Source: Candidatus Marinamargulisbacteria bacterium SCGC AG-343-D04
GTDB taxonomy: Bacteria > Margulisbacteria > Marinamargulisbacteria > GCA-2716485 > GCA-002719695
Reading direction: 5' to 3'
NCBI GenBank assembly: GCA_003265885.1
Contig: QFBQ01000008.1
Coordinates: 1 to 44,867, forward strand
Length of the DNA stretch: 44,867 nucleotides
The number at the start of each line of letters is the position of its first letter. The first letter of the stretch is position 1. This document shows positions 16,896-25,327 of the stretch, one piece after another. The position numbers and the translations under genes are program-made. The notes beneath the pieces are model-generated. The model ran no database searches and was not told the origin of the DNA. It saw nothing but the letters and a program-made list of their open reading frames with translations.

Positions 16896-17701
16896 TTAGC
16901 TGTTTTTGTAAGATCTATCCAATTGGATGGTGCAATATAACGATTAATATAATCTTGAATTTCAAAACTGGTTTTTCCTTCACTCAGTAACACCATACTT
17001 TCCATAAGAATAATATTTCTGTGGCGTAAGATTTCTAATGTTTGTTGCACTTTTTCTGCTGCAGGCTTAAAAAGAAGCTGAGCAAATAAAACACCATACA
17101 AAGTGGTAAGCAATGCTAATGCTAGACCTGGGCCAACCTGAGAAATATCGGCGCCCATATTGTCTAGCATAATAATGAGTCCAATTAAGGTCCCAATCAT
17201 ACCAAACCCAGGCGCAAACCCTGCCATTGTCTGTAAAATATTAGCTTGTATCATTTGTCGTTCAATCGTACATTCAATCAGATCTTCCATAAGGGGTCTT
17301 AATCGATCACCTTTAACACCCGTAGAGATTAAATCTTTGGCATATAAAATAATAGGATCTTTTATTTTTTTATTAATAATAATAGTCTCGACGGCCTTAA
17401 ACCCTTCCTTGCTATTTATTTTGGCCCACTCAATGACTTCCAATGCGTTTTGGTTGAGGACTTTAGGGCTTAAATGAATAGGGAAAACAATACTAAATAA
17501 ACTTCCAATAGTACTCATGACATAACGTCCGTGATAGGCAATCATAGTAGCCGCAAAAGTGCCCCCTAATACCATAATAAGACTGTTTATACTGATGAAA
17601 ATAAGATAATTTTCAGTACTTCTATAAATGGCTGAAACAAAAAGGCCTATACCAAATATAATGCCCAATAAGGTCCATATAGATAAAATTCGTTTACGCA
17701 T
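16892..17701 (-). CDS. motA: Flagellar motor stator protein MotA
   Basis: 269 residues with the four-helix MotA/PomA layout: two N-terminal membrane helices, a long cytoplasmic loop at about residues 75-150, and two C-terminal helices (MAGFAPGFGMIGTLIGLIIM and GLALALLTTLYGVLFAQLLF) typical of the MotA/TolQ/ExbB fold. A good ribosome-binding site (AAGGATGTGAG) precedes the ATG. It forms an operon with motB and is clearly distinct from the shorter ExbB at 23666. Confidence 0.93.
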   Translation of the reverse strand: MRKRILSIWTLLGIIFGIGLFVSAIYRSTENYLIFISINSLIMVLGGTFAATMIAYHGRYVMSTIGSLFSIVFPIHLSPKVLNQNALEVIEWAKINSKEGFKAVETIIINKKIKDPIILYAKDLISTGVKGDRLRPLMEDLIECTIERQMIQANILQTMAGFAPGFGMIGTLIGLIIMLDNMGADISQVGPGLALALLTTLYGVLFAQLLFKPAAEKVQQTLEILRHRNIILMESMVLLSEGKTSFEIQDYINRYIAPSNWIDLTKTAK

Positions 17702-17772
17702 ATACTCACATCCTTAACTAGAGTGGAATCTATAATTAAGTATAACGGATCAAAAAAGAAATTCAATAAAAA

Positions 17773-19128
17773 TTAATGAACTCCGTAGGCGACAAGAGCA
17801 TCTGCGACTTTTTTAAAACCGGCAATATTAGCTCCTTTCACATAATCTACAAAATCTGATTCTTGGCCATATTCTAAGCATTGAGCATGAATATCTTTCA
17901 TAATGGTCTTTAATCGATTATCCAAATCTTCTCGTGTCCAACTGTATCCCATTCTGTTTTGGCTCATTTCAAGTCCTGAAACAGCAACTCCGCCTGCATT
18001 TGCAGCCTTTCCTAGACCAAAGAGAACTTTATTTTCTCTAAATAAACGAATAGCATCAGGATCACATGGCATATTTGCTCCTTCGGAAATAACTTTACAA
18101 CCATTTGAGATGAGGTTTTTGGCATCAGATTCATTTAATTCATTTTGTGTTGCACATGGGAATGCCAAATCACAAGCTTGAGACCAAGGTCGTTCATTTT
18201 CAAAAAACTCTACCCCATATTTTTCTGCGTACTCTTTAATTCTCCCTCTTCTGACATTTTTTAGGTCTTTTATAAATTCTAATTTTTCTTTTGTAATACC
18301 ATTTTGGTCGTAAATATATCCACCAGAATCAGAAAATGTAACAACTTTCCCACCTAATTCTATAAGTTTTTCACAAGTATATTGTGCTACATTACCAGAT
18401 CCAGAAACCACACAAGTCTTACCTTGAATAGAGTCGTTAATATGATTCAGCATTTCTTGAGCAAAATATACACACCCGTAACCGGTAGCTTCTGTTCTAA
18501 TTAAGCTTCCACCCATACCTAAGGCTTTTCCAGTTATTGTCCCAGTAAAGTTGTTTTGTATTTTTTTATACATTCCAAAGAGATAAGAAATTTCTCTTGC
18601 TCCCACTCCAATGTCTCCAGCTGGGATATCGATGTTGTAACCAATATGTCTAAAAAGTTCGAGCATAAAAGATTGGCAAAAGCGCATTACTTCTGCGTCT
18701 GATTTACCCTTCGGATCAAAATCCGATCCTCCTTTAGCGCCGCCCATAGGAAGTGTAGTTAAACTATTTTTAAAAATTTGTTCGAATCCTAAAAATTTAA
18801 AAGTTCCTAATGAGACAGAAGGGTGGAAACGAAGACCTCCCTTATATGGACCTATAGCATTATTGAATTGAACACGGTAGCCTCTATTTACTTGAACGTT
18901 ACCCTGATCGTCTTCCCATGTGACACGAAAGATAACAATACGGTCTGGTTCAACAAGTCTTTCGAATATATTTGCTTTTTGATAAGCAGGGTTCTGTTCG
19001 ATAATTGGAAAAACAGACTCAGCTACTTCGTGAACAGCTTGGTGAAATTCATTTTCTCCAGGATGTCTTTCCTTTAATTGATTCATGAAAACGTCTATAT
19101 CTGTTTGTTTATATGTTAAAGTTGTCAT
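17773..19128 (-). CDS. gdhA: NADP-type glutamate dehydrogenase
   Basis: 451 residues, the normal length of hexameric bacterial GDH. Hallmarks: GGLRFHPSVSLGTFKFLGFE, the catalytic Lys region LPMGGAKGGSDFDPKG, PAGDIGVGAREISYLFG, and the Rossmann motif VVSGSGNVAQYTCEKL. The length and motif set fit the NADP-dependent, ammonium-assimilating subclass. AAGGATATT precedes the ATG. The coding strand is G-rich and codon use looks like that of a highly expressed gene. It stands alone, divergent from the small barrel protein at 19305, 176 bp apart. Confidence 0.96.
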   Translation of the reverse strand: MTTLTYKQTDIDVFMNQLKERHPGENEFHQAVHEVAESVFPIIEQNPAYQKANIFERLVEPDRIVIFRVTWEDDQGNVQVNRGYRVQFNNAIGPYKGGLRFHPSVSLGTFKFLGFEQIFKNSLTTLPMGGAKGGSDFDPKGKSDAEVMRFCQSFMLELFRHIGYNIDIPAGDIGVGAREISYLFGMYKKIQNNFTGTITGKALGMGGSLIRTEATGYGCVYFAQEMLNHINDSIQGKTCVVSGSGNVAQYTCEKLIELGGKVVTFSDSGGYIYDQNGITKEKLEFIKDLKNVRRGRIKEYAEKYGVEFFENERPWSQACDLAFPCATQNELNESDAKNLISNGCKVISEGANMPCDPDAIRLFRENKVLFGLGKAANAGGVAVSGLEMSQNRMGYSWTREDLDNRLKTIMKDIHAQCLEYGQESDFVDYVKGANIAGFKKVADALVAYGVH

Positions 19129-19185
19129 GGTAATATCCTTAATTTATTTTGATTTTTAACTTTAAAATTTGCAAAAAAATTTTAA

Positions 19186-19201
19186 CATAAAGTAAATTTA
19201 A
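19186..19201 (+). repeat. 16-bp upstream element, copy 1
   Basis: CATAAAGTAAATTTAA occurs here, 119 bp before the start of the first small barrel protein, and identically at 20000-20015 before its paralogue. It may be a shared regulatory site or a remnant of the tandem duplication that made the two genes. Confidence 0.6.
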
Positions 19202-19218
19202 ATGGAAATAGGGATTCA

Positions 19219-19224
19219 TATAAT
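19219..19224 (+). promoter_or_regulatory. Possible -10 box for the first small barrel gene
   Basis: A consensus TATAAT lies about 80 bp before the GTG start at 19305. No convincing -35 hexamer is present at 17 bp; the shared 16-mer (19186-19201) occupies that position, which would suit an activator-assisted promoter. Confidence 0.35.
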
Positions 19225-19304
19225 GATTATTAGAATATCTTGATCTTTTGTGTATTAAAAGAAAAATAGTATTTTTTAAGATTAATTAAAAGGAGAATGA
19301 AAAA

Positions 19305-19919
19305 GTGAAAGGGTATCTATATGTACTAATGCTATGTCTGATGTTGGGTGTGTTTTCAGTAAATATTCAAGGAAAAGTATTTGATAAGAACAGGAAAGGT
19401 TTTATTGTGGGATTAGGAGTAGGTGGGCACTCTACCAAATTAATTACAAGATTCGATAGAGTTACAACTTCTTTTATAGACGGAAAGTTCTCCATGGTAA
19501 CTGATGGAACTAAGAGTAATACTGAAAGTATCTTCGGGGTATTTTCTTCTGTTAAAATCGGGTATGGTTTTACAAATCAGTTTTTAGTTTATTACTTAAG
19601 AGATGCTGCTTGGTATTCTATTAATAATACCAAGCAGGCTTCTGGAATAATGGGAATAGGTACTTCATATTACTTTAAACCTGATTCACAGACATTCTTT
19701 GTTTCATTGGGTTTGGGATTGGGCGATCAAACGTATGTAGATACTTCTACAGAGCCCAGGTTTGGATCTGCTATTTGCGTAGGTCTAGGATTTGAATTTA
19801 AGCCAAGATTATCTTTGGAAACAAAGTTTCTTAAAAATTTAACAAAAGATAAAGATTTATGGAATTATGAAAATGAAGTAGATTCTTTCTCAATGTCTTT
19901 AAATTACTTGTGGTATTAG
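19305..19919 (+). CDS. Small outer-membrane beta-barrel protein, paralogue A
   Basis: 204 residues from a GTG start; AAGGAG lies nine bases upstream and the first residues line up with the ATG-started paralogue at 20196. A signal peptide (LYVLMLCLMLGVFSVNIQG) is followed by alternating hydrophobic strands rich in Gly and aromatics, ending in an aromatic (SLNYLWY), typical of outer-membrane barrels. Shared blocks with the paralogue include FDKxRKGFxxGLGxGGHST, SSVKIGYGF, YYLRDAxWYS, ASYYFKP-like segments and TQTFFVS. It differs by an insertion around residues 50-75. The function is unknown: a porin-like or surface barrel of 8 strands is plausible. Confidence 0.75.
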   Translation: MKGYLYVLMLCLMLGVFSVNIQGKVFDKNRKGFIVGLGVGGHSTKLITRFDRVTTSFIDGKFSMVTDGTKSNTESIFGVFSSVKIGYGFTNQFLVYYLRDAAWYSINNTKQASGIMGIGTSYYFKPDSQTFFVSLGLGLGDQTYVDTSTEPRFGSAICVGLGFEFKPRLSLETKFLKNLTKDKDLWNYENEVDSFSMSLNYLWY

Positions 19920-19999
19920 ATGTTTAGGTTTGTATTTTTTTATATAAATATATTTGATTTTATTGTTTTAAATTTCAAATATAATTGAATAAAATGTGT

Positions 20000-20015
20000 C
20001 ATAAAGTAAATTTAA
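20000..20015 (+). repeat. 16-bp upstream element, copy 2
   Basis: Identical to 19186-19201, here 196 bp before the start of the second paralogue and without a TATAAT just downstream. The flanking bases are only partly alike, so the identity is confined to the element itself. Confidence 0.6.
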
Positions 20016-20160
20016 GTAGAGGTGGTATTTTTAGAAAATGAGTACAAGCTAATGTGAATATAGTTTGGTTTATTAAGATAGAGAGCAGGGGTGCCCTTAT
20101 AATTGATTTTTTATGAGTTAAGATAAATGAAATTTTTTTTTAATTGCATACGATAACTTG

Positions 20161-20166
20161 TATAAT
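20161..20166 (+). promoter_or_regulatory. Likely -10 box for the second small barrel gene
   Basis: A consensus TATAAT, preceded directly by TTG, lies 29 bp before the ATG at 20196 and would give a short leader carrying AAAGGAG. At -35 there is only a T tract (about 20133-20141), so a weak -35 or an upstream activator is implied. Confidence 0.5.
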
Positions 20167-20195
20167 TAAAGTAAGAAATAAAGGAGAAATAAAAA

Positions 20196-20765
20196 ATGAA
20201 GAAATATATATCGGTATTAATGTTATGTTTGATGGTGAGTGTATTCTCAGGAACTAGTCAAGGAGAAGTATTTGATAAAAGTAGAAAAGGCTTTGTTTTA
20301 GGATTGGGAGCTGGTGGGCATTCAACAACGTATAAACAAAGTTTTGAAATGCTTTCTGCTGAAGTGGATACGTCTGGATTATCCTCTTCTGTTAAAATTG
20401 GATACGGATTTAATGAACAATGTGCAGTATATTACCTTAGAGATGCGGTCTGGTATTCCATGGATACTATGTTTGGAGAAATTACCTATGTATCTGGAAT
20501 TATGGGAGTAGGAGTAACCTATTACTTTAAACCTACAACACAAACATTTTTTGTTTCTGCAGGAGCAGGAATCGGAGATTTGAGCGCTCCTTTTGAAGAC
20601 TGGTTAACACCCTCTACTGGTTCAGCAATAACACTTGGAGCAGGGTATGAGTTTGCTAAACATGTGTCTGTAGAAGGAAAAGTTCTGTCTACGTTTATTG
20701 AAGAATCTGGGGTAGATAATGAAACTTTATCATTTTTAGTTTCTATGAATTATATGTGGTATTAA
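20196..20765 (+). CDS. Small outer-membrane beta-barrel protein, paralogue B
   Basis: 189 residues with signal peptide (ISVLMLCLMVSVFSGTSQG) and barrel-like alternating strands ending in SMNYMWY. It is clearly a tandem paralogue of the 19305 gene, sharing the start, KIGYGF, YYLRDAVWYS, YYFKPTTQTFFVSAGAGIGD and the aromatic terminus, while the loops differ. The divergence in loops with conserved strands is what is expected of surface-exposed barrels. A strong ribosome-binding site (AAAGGAG) supports the start. No domain with known function was recognised. Confidence 0.75.
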   Translation: MKKYISVLMLCLMVSVFSGTSQGEVFDKSRKGFVLGLGAGGHSTTYKQSFEMLSAEVDTSGLSSSVKIGYGFNEQCAVYYLRDAVWYSMDTMFGEITYVSGIMGVGVTYYFKPTTQTFFVSAGAGIGDLSAPFEDWLTPSTGSAITLGAGYEFAKHVSVEGKVLSTFIEESGVDNETLSFLVSMNYMWY

Positions 20766-20783
20766 ATTTGCCGATCTAAAGTA

Positions 20784-21164
20784 TTAACCACGCAGCACTC
20801 GTTGTCCAATGAGTGCTGCAATATACACTTCAACAAAACTCCAAGGAACAGCAACCCATAACAAACCTTGAGGTAAAATACCCAAATTTCCCAAGCCTAA
20901 CCACATGAGTAAAAAGCCTAAAGTCCAGGAAATAAGAGTGCTAGAAAGAAGTGAGAATTTTTGAATAAGCAATACAAGAATAGCTACAAATATAAATGAC
21001 CATAATACCCATAACGCCCCATTAATAGGAGCAGAAGGAAAAGAGAGACCTATGGCTTGAAAACCATCTATCCAAATAGATTTAAAGAGAAGTTCATTTC
21101 GAACAAATTCAGAGAGATTCATCCAAAGTCCAGAAAGAAATACAGCAAGAATCTTTTTTTTCAT
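20784..21164 (-). CDS. Small integral membrane protein, unknown function
   Basis: 126 residues with four predicted membrane segments: about 5-20, 48-68 (GALWVLWSFIFVAILVLLIQ), 73-92 and 98-120. AAGGAGC eight bases before the ATG supports translation. It resembles small DUF-type membrane proteins in being mostly hydrophobic with few charges, but I do not recognise the family. It is convergent with paralogue B and divergent from the TonB-dependent receptor across 180 bp. Confidence 0.6.
   Translation of the reverse strand: MKKKILAVFLSGLWMNLSEFVRNELLFKSIWIDGFQAIGLSFPSAPINGALWVLWSFIFVAILVLLIQKFSLLSSTLISWTLGFLLMWLGLGNLGILPQGLLWVAVPWSFVEVYIAALIGQRVLRG
20792..20819. terminator. Stable stem-loop between convergent genes, possible bidirectional terminator
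   Basis: GCAGCACTC at 20792-20800 pairs perfectly with GAGTGCTGC at 20811-20819, and three further pairs (one G-T) extend the stem to 12 bp around a 4-base loop. It lies 27 bp past the stop of paralogue B and inside the last codons of the convergent membrane protein. There is no T tract on either side, so factor-independent termination is doubtful; it may protect the 3' end of the mRNA. Confidence 0.4.
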
Positions 21165-21344
21165 ATTATGAGCTCCTTTTATGGTTGATAGTATATATTA
21201 TATAATTCTGGAACGAGATATTGAAATTATTAGATTTCTTGTTAAGAAACAGCAGCTTTTGTAGTAATCTTAATATGCCTAAGGAGAAAAGTTGGTAATC
21301 TGCATTTGTATAAATAAAATTATGAATTAAGATATTGGAGAAGT

Positions 21345-23648
21345 ATGAAAGCGTTTCATAGTATCAGTTTAATATTTATTTTATGTTTAAAAAGCTCCCT
21401 GTTATTTGGCTACGTTGCTTCCGGAAAAGTGTTGATTAAAGAGACTACTCTTCCTGTAAAAAATGCACATATCTACACAAAAGATGCGACAACACAAAGT
21501 ACTAATTCTGGAGAATTTGAATTGGAAATAGAGGGCGAAAATACCCTGTTAAAGGTTGAGGCCAATGGATATGAGCCCTATGAAACAATATTAAATGTAA
21601 CGTCTAATATAGATCTCATCATTGAACTCGATTTAAAAACTGTCATTAAGGCAGAAAAGCAAACCGTTCTTGCAAACAGAGATCAAGCGCAATTGTCGTT
21701 TTATAATGTAGAAGAAAAAGCTATTTCTCGTTTAGCAGAAGCAACATTGTTTGCAGATACCATGAATAGTTTAAAGATGTTACCCGGAGTGGCTTCAAAA
21801 GGCACATTTGATGCCAATTTGTATATTCGTGGCGGGAATTCCTATGAGATTATTGGGATTCTGGACAATCTGCCTGTTTATGCCCCCTATTTTTTTGGAG
21901 GGAGAGTGTCTATTTTTAATTCGAAAATTACAAAAAGAGTAGCGTTTTATCCTGGAGGGTTTGAAGCAAAAGGAGGACAAAGTTTATCTGGAATTTTGGA
22001 TGTGTATACCAAAGATGGGAATTTTAAAAAACGAGAAACAGAAGTTGATGTTAATTTAACAGAAAGCAATATTTATCATGCTGGTCCAATTAAAGAAGAT
22101 GAATCTGCGTATATGCTGTCGTATAGACGAACCTATTATGATTTGTTTGCTCCTCTCTTTATCTCTAGCAAACATGGATCTGTGAATATGCCATATTTAC
22201 AATCGTTTCAGACGAAATTTACACAGAAATTGTCAGAGTCTCAAACGTTAAGACTAGGACTGTATTACTTTAATGATGGTCTGGATATTCCATTTGAAGT
22301 GATTGATGAAGTTGAAGAAGAAGGCAGTTTTAAATATGATTTAAGTCAAACGATTTTGTCGTTGTCTCATACGGCTGCACTGTCGAAATACATGGTAAAT
22401 GAAGTAACGGTTGGGTATTACGGTCGAGGAGGAGATTATAGTGTTGTTGTGGTTGAAGATAATATTGATAATGCAATGAAACTTAAAGAAAGTAGTGTCA
22501 TTATTCGTGATGATATTAGTTGGGATATGAACGACAAGCATCATATTGAGTTTGGGGGGATTTTGTATCAAACAGCTATAGATAATTCCTTGGTATTTAC
22601 CGTTCCTCCTGACCCCAGAAAAGAAGGCCATGTAACGATAAATGTGACGGGGAAATTAAAGGAGCCCATTGCCATATATTCAGGATATCTTCAAGATACA
22701 TGGTCATTAACAGAAAAGTTGTCATTTAAAATTGGTGCGCGTTGGGAAAATACGAGATATTCGGATTTTTCTTGGAATTCTACCTTAGATCCTAGAGCTC
22801 AAATTAGATATAGCTTAAGTGATAACACCATAATTAATAGTTATTATGGAACCTATAGCCAACAATTATTTGAAGGAAACAGAAGGATTGTGTCGGGAAC
22901 AGAGTTTGATTTTTCTGCCGCAGATACCGATATGGAAAGAGCTACACATTATGGCAGTGGAGTAGAACATTACCTCAGTAATACACTTTTGTTAAAAGGA
23001 GAGGTGTTTTATAAAGATTATGAGGAGCTTGTGATTGATATTGATGATAGCGAAATTGTGAATTTTAAAAACAACGGGGTAGGTAAAGCTGGAGGGGTTG
23101 AATTACTGCTTCAAAAACTTTCGACAGAGAAGGGCGAGGGGTGGGCGACTTATACGTTTTCTAAAACACGTCGTAGAGATACTGAGGGGTGGTATATCCC
23201 AGATTATGATATTACACATATGGTTAATGTTTATGCAGATATTGTGGTACGGCCTAAACTGCATATCATTGGAACATTAAAGTACTCCACGGGTACACCT
23301 TACACTCCTGTGTTAGGAACTGAGATTAACCCTGTTACAGGGGCTGAAGAATATCAACTGGGGTCTAGATATTCGAAGCGATTAGACGATTATTTAAGAT
23401 TAGATCTATGGGTAGAGTATGATAAAGTGAAATTTGTTTTCCCCATTCCTTTTTTGCCCATTTCAAAAGAAAAGACATTGGGAATTTTTCCAACATGGAT
23501 ACGAGAAGGGGCGACGAGGTTGGGGGTATATAATCTGTTATTTAGACAAAACCCAACGTCATATCGTTGGGATGAAAAGAAAAAGGAAGAAAGCTTTGTA
23601 TATGATTTCCCTTTTATGATTATTTATGGGTATACATTAGTATTTTAA
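21345..23648 (+). CDS. TonB-dependent outer-membrane receptor
   Basis: 767 residues. Signal peptide (about 1-24), then a carboxypeptidase-regulatory-like beta domain (residues ~25-90: VLIKETTLPVKNAHIY, LLKVEANGYEPYETIL), a Plug domain (~115-225: NSLKMLPGVA, LYIRGGNSYEIIGILDNLPV, FYPGGFEAKGGQSLSGILDV) and a C-terminal 22-strand-type barrel ending in an aromatic-rich strand (YTLVF). Such receptors import iron chelates, vitamins or glycans using energy passed from TonB. The substrate is not indicated; no binding or degradation partner is linked. It is the first gene of the operon with exbB, exbD and tonB (17-bp gap). A GGAGAAG site precedes the ATG. No riboswitch or Fur-like palindrome was recognised upstream. 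Confidence 0.92.
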   Translation: MKAFHSISLIFILCLKSSLLFGYVASGKVLIKETTLPVKNAHIYTKDATTQSTNSGEFELEIEGENTLLKVEANGYEPYETILNVTSNIDLIIELDLKTVIKAEKQTVLANRDQAQLSFYNVEEKAISRLAEATLFADTMNSLKMLPGVASKGTFDANLYIRGGNSYEIIGILDNLPVYAPYFFGGRVSIFNSKITKRVAFYPGGFEAKGGQSLSGILDVYTKDGNFKKRETEVDVNLTESNIYHAGPIKEDESAYMLSYRRTYYDLFAPLFISSKHGSVNMPYLQSFQTKFTQKLSESQTLRLGLYYFNDGLDIPFEVIDEVEEEGSFKYDLSQTILSLSHTAALSKYMVNEVTVGYYGRGGDYSVVVVEDNIDNAMKLKESSVIIRDDISWDMNDKHHIEFGGILYQTAIDNSLVFTVPPDPRKEGHVTINVTGKLKEPIAIYSGYLQDTWSLTEKLSFKIGARWENTRYSDFSWNSTLDPRAQIRYSLSDNTIINSYYGTYSQQLFEGNRRIVSGTEFDFSAADTDMERATHYGSGVEHYLSNTLLLKGEVFYKDYEELVIDIDDSEIVNFKNNGVGKAGGVELLLQKLSTEKGEGWATYTFSKTRRRDTEGWYIPDYDITHMVNVYADIVVRPKLHIIGTLKYSTGTPYTPVLGTEINPVTGAEEYQLGSRYSKRLDDYLRLDLWVEYDKVKFVFPIPFLPISKEKTLGIFPTWIREGATRLGVYNLLFRQNPTSYRWDEKKKEESFVYDFPFMIIYGYTLVF

Positions 23649-23665
23649 ATAATAAGGAGAGTAAT

Positions 23666-24289
23666 ATGATTTTTGATTTTATAGAAAAAGGTGGCCCCAT
23701 TATGTGGCCGTTGTTTTTGGTGGCACTTATTGCATTTTATCTGATTGTCTATAAAGCTGTATATATTTCAAAATTTTATCTCAGATATAGAAAAAATGAC
23801 CCGATTTTGAATGTTAGAGACTGTGTCAAAGAAGGACGGTTTGATGATGCGCGGGAATTAATTACAACAGATGGCCCCAGTGAAAAGATATTACGAAAAG
23901 GGATTCATTACTTAGAAGAAAATTTTTCAGAAGATGCTATTAAAGACCGTTTAGAAATGATATACGAAGAGGAAGTGCATCGTTTGGATAACGGGTTATC
24001 TATCATTTTCATTTTAGGTGAAATTATGCCAATGTTGGGGCTGCTGGGAACAGTTTCAGGGATGATAGAAGTGTTTAAAGCCATTACTTCTTACGGAACA
24101 GGCGATGCTCAAGCTATTGCTGGAGGGATTTCTGAAGCCTTGTTGACTACGGAGGTGGGCTTAGTGCTGGCAATTCCTACCATGTTTTGCTATACAATAC
24201 TTAATTCTCATATTGACTCACTCACAAAACGAATGAGACATGCGGGTTCTGCAATAGTTACAATTAGTCGCGTTATTCAGAAGCAATAG
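23666..24289 (+). CDS. exbB: ExbB/TolQ-type proton-channel protein
   Basis: 207 residues with three membrane helices, at about 13-33 and, after a cytoplasmic loop, about 111-131 and 155-178. The conserved core IMPMLGLLGTVSGMIEVFKA and GGISEALLTTEVGLVLAIPTMF matches the MotA/TolQ/ExbB family. With ExbD it converts the proton gradient into movement of TonB. Its place between a TonB-dependent receptor and exbD-tonB supports ExbB rather than TolQ. AAGGAG precedes the ATG. Confidence 0.92.
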   Translation: MIFDFIEKGGPIMWPLFLVALIAFYLIVYKAVYISKFYLRYRKNDPILNVRDCVKEGRFDDARELITTDGPSEKILRKGIHYLEENFSEDAIKDRLEMIYEEEVHRLDNGLSIIFILGEIMPMLGLLGTVSGMIEVFKAITSYGTGDAQAIAGGISEALLTTEVGLVLAIPTMFCYTILNSHIDSLTKRMRHAGSAIVTISRVIQKQ

Positions 24290-24298
24290 TAGTCGATC

Positions 24299-24700
24299 AT
24301 GTTTAAATACACTCGAAAAACAAAAAAAGCTAAATTAAGCATAGCCCCTTTATTGGATATGATTTTTATCTTATTAATTTTCTTTGTTGTATCTACAACC
24401 TTTAGTAAGCTGCCAGGGGTTTTGATTGATAAGCCAGAAGCCATGAGTTCAGATCGATTACCTCCGAATAATATGTTGATTGGAATCACAAAAGAAGGGC
24501 ATTTTTTTGTAAATAACAAAGAATATACACTGGAACTCTTAAAAGAGAAATTAGAGTTAAAAGTATCGTCGAACCCCAATGTAAGCGTTATTGTGGTGGC
24601 AGATAAAGAGTCTGTGCTGAGGCATACTATTTCTGTGATGGATCTGTGTAAACAAATGGGGATTCAAGACATAGCAATTGCTGAAGAATTGATTCAATGA
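24299..24700 (+). CDS. exbD: ExbD-type biopolymer transport protein
   Basis: 133 residues: a short basic cytoplasmic N-terminus, one membrane helix containing the essential Asp (APLLDMIFILLIFFVVSTTF), and a periplasmic ExbD/TolR domain ending VMDLCKQMGIQDIAIAEE. It partners ExbB. Its last codons overlap the tonB start (ATGA). The start has no obvious ribosome-binding site and lies 9 bp after exbB, so coupling to exbB translation is likely. Confidence 0.92.
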   Translation: MFKYTRKTKKAKLSIAPLLDMIFILLIFFVVSTTFSKLPGVLIDKPEAMSSDRLPPNNMLIGITKEGHFFVNNKEYTLELLKEKLELKVSSNPNVSVIVVADKESVLRHTISVMDLCKQMGIQDIAIAEELIQ

Positions 24701-25287
24701 ACCATGGTCTTTCTTTTCTAGTATCCTTGCTAATAACCTGCGTGATATTTTTGCAATTAGCCTTTATGAATACAGACCGTATTCAATTACTTTCTAAACA
24801 ATCTAAACCCACCACATTTTATAGCTTATATAAACCTAAGGTTCAAAAGAAAAAAAAGAGTATTAAAGGGTATAAGAAAACTAAAATAGAAAAGAAGATA
24901 GAAGAAAAGGTTGAAAAAAAGAATAAAAAAAATGTGAGTCTTTCAGTGGAAATGAAGGAGGAGAAAGCGCCAGATGAAGATCAAGAGGAGGTCAAAGATA
25001 TTTCGGAAGTGAACCAAGATGTAGTGGTGATTCATAGAGTGGTACCGAAATATCCAGAACTGGCCCGAAAAGCCGGGGTGGAGTGCAAGGTACTGGTAGA
25101 AATTATTATTAATGAAGAGGGAAAAGTGGCCTCTGCAAAAATTGTGTATGTGTCTAAAAAAGGATATGATTTCGAAAAAAACGCCTTGAAAGCTATAAAG
25201 AAACTTTGGTTTGAGCCCATCAAGCAAGACAAAGCTCCTGTTAAAGTAAAGGTGATATATCCTATTGATTTTGTTTTGTTAGAGTGA
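24697..25287 (+). CDS. tonB: TonB energy-transducing protein
   Basis: 196 residues. An N-terminal membrane anchor (~5-23) is followed by a periplasmic linker (~45-110) and the TonB C-terminal domain (~112-196: VVPKYPELARKAGVECKVLV, then INEEGKVASAKIVYV and ALKAIKKLWFEPIK). The linker is rich in Lys and Glu rather than the Pro-Glu/Pro-Lys repeats of E. coli TonB. It probably serves the receptor encoded at the start of the operon. The family spans the periplasm and contacts the receptor TonB box. Confidence 0.93.
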   Translation: MNHGLSFLVSLLITCVIFLQLAFMNTDRIQLLSKQSKPTTFYSLYKPKVQKKKKSIKGYKKTKIEKKIEEKVEKKNKKNVSLSVEMKEEKAPDEDQEEVKDISEVNQDVVVIHRVVPKYPELARKAGVECKVLVEIIINEEGKVASAKIVYVSKKGYDFEKNALKAIKKLWFEPIKQDKAPVKVKVIYPIDFVLLE

Positions 25288-25327
25288 CATGATTTAAGAA
25301 TGAAGGGGGGAAAAAAGGAGAAAGTAT

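Noticed and set aside
21165..21344. Fur box or cobalamin riboswitch before the TonB-dependent receptor
   Set aside because: No Fur-like palindrome or conserved riboswitch core could be recognised in the 180-bp gap.
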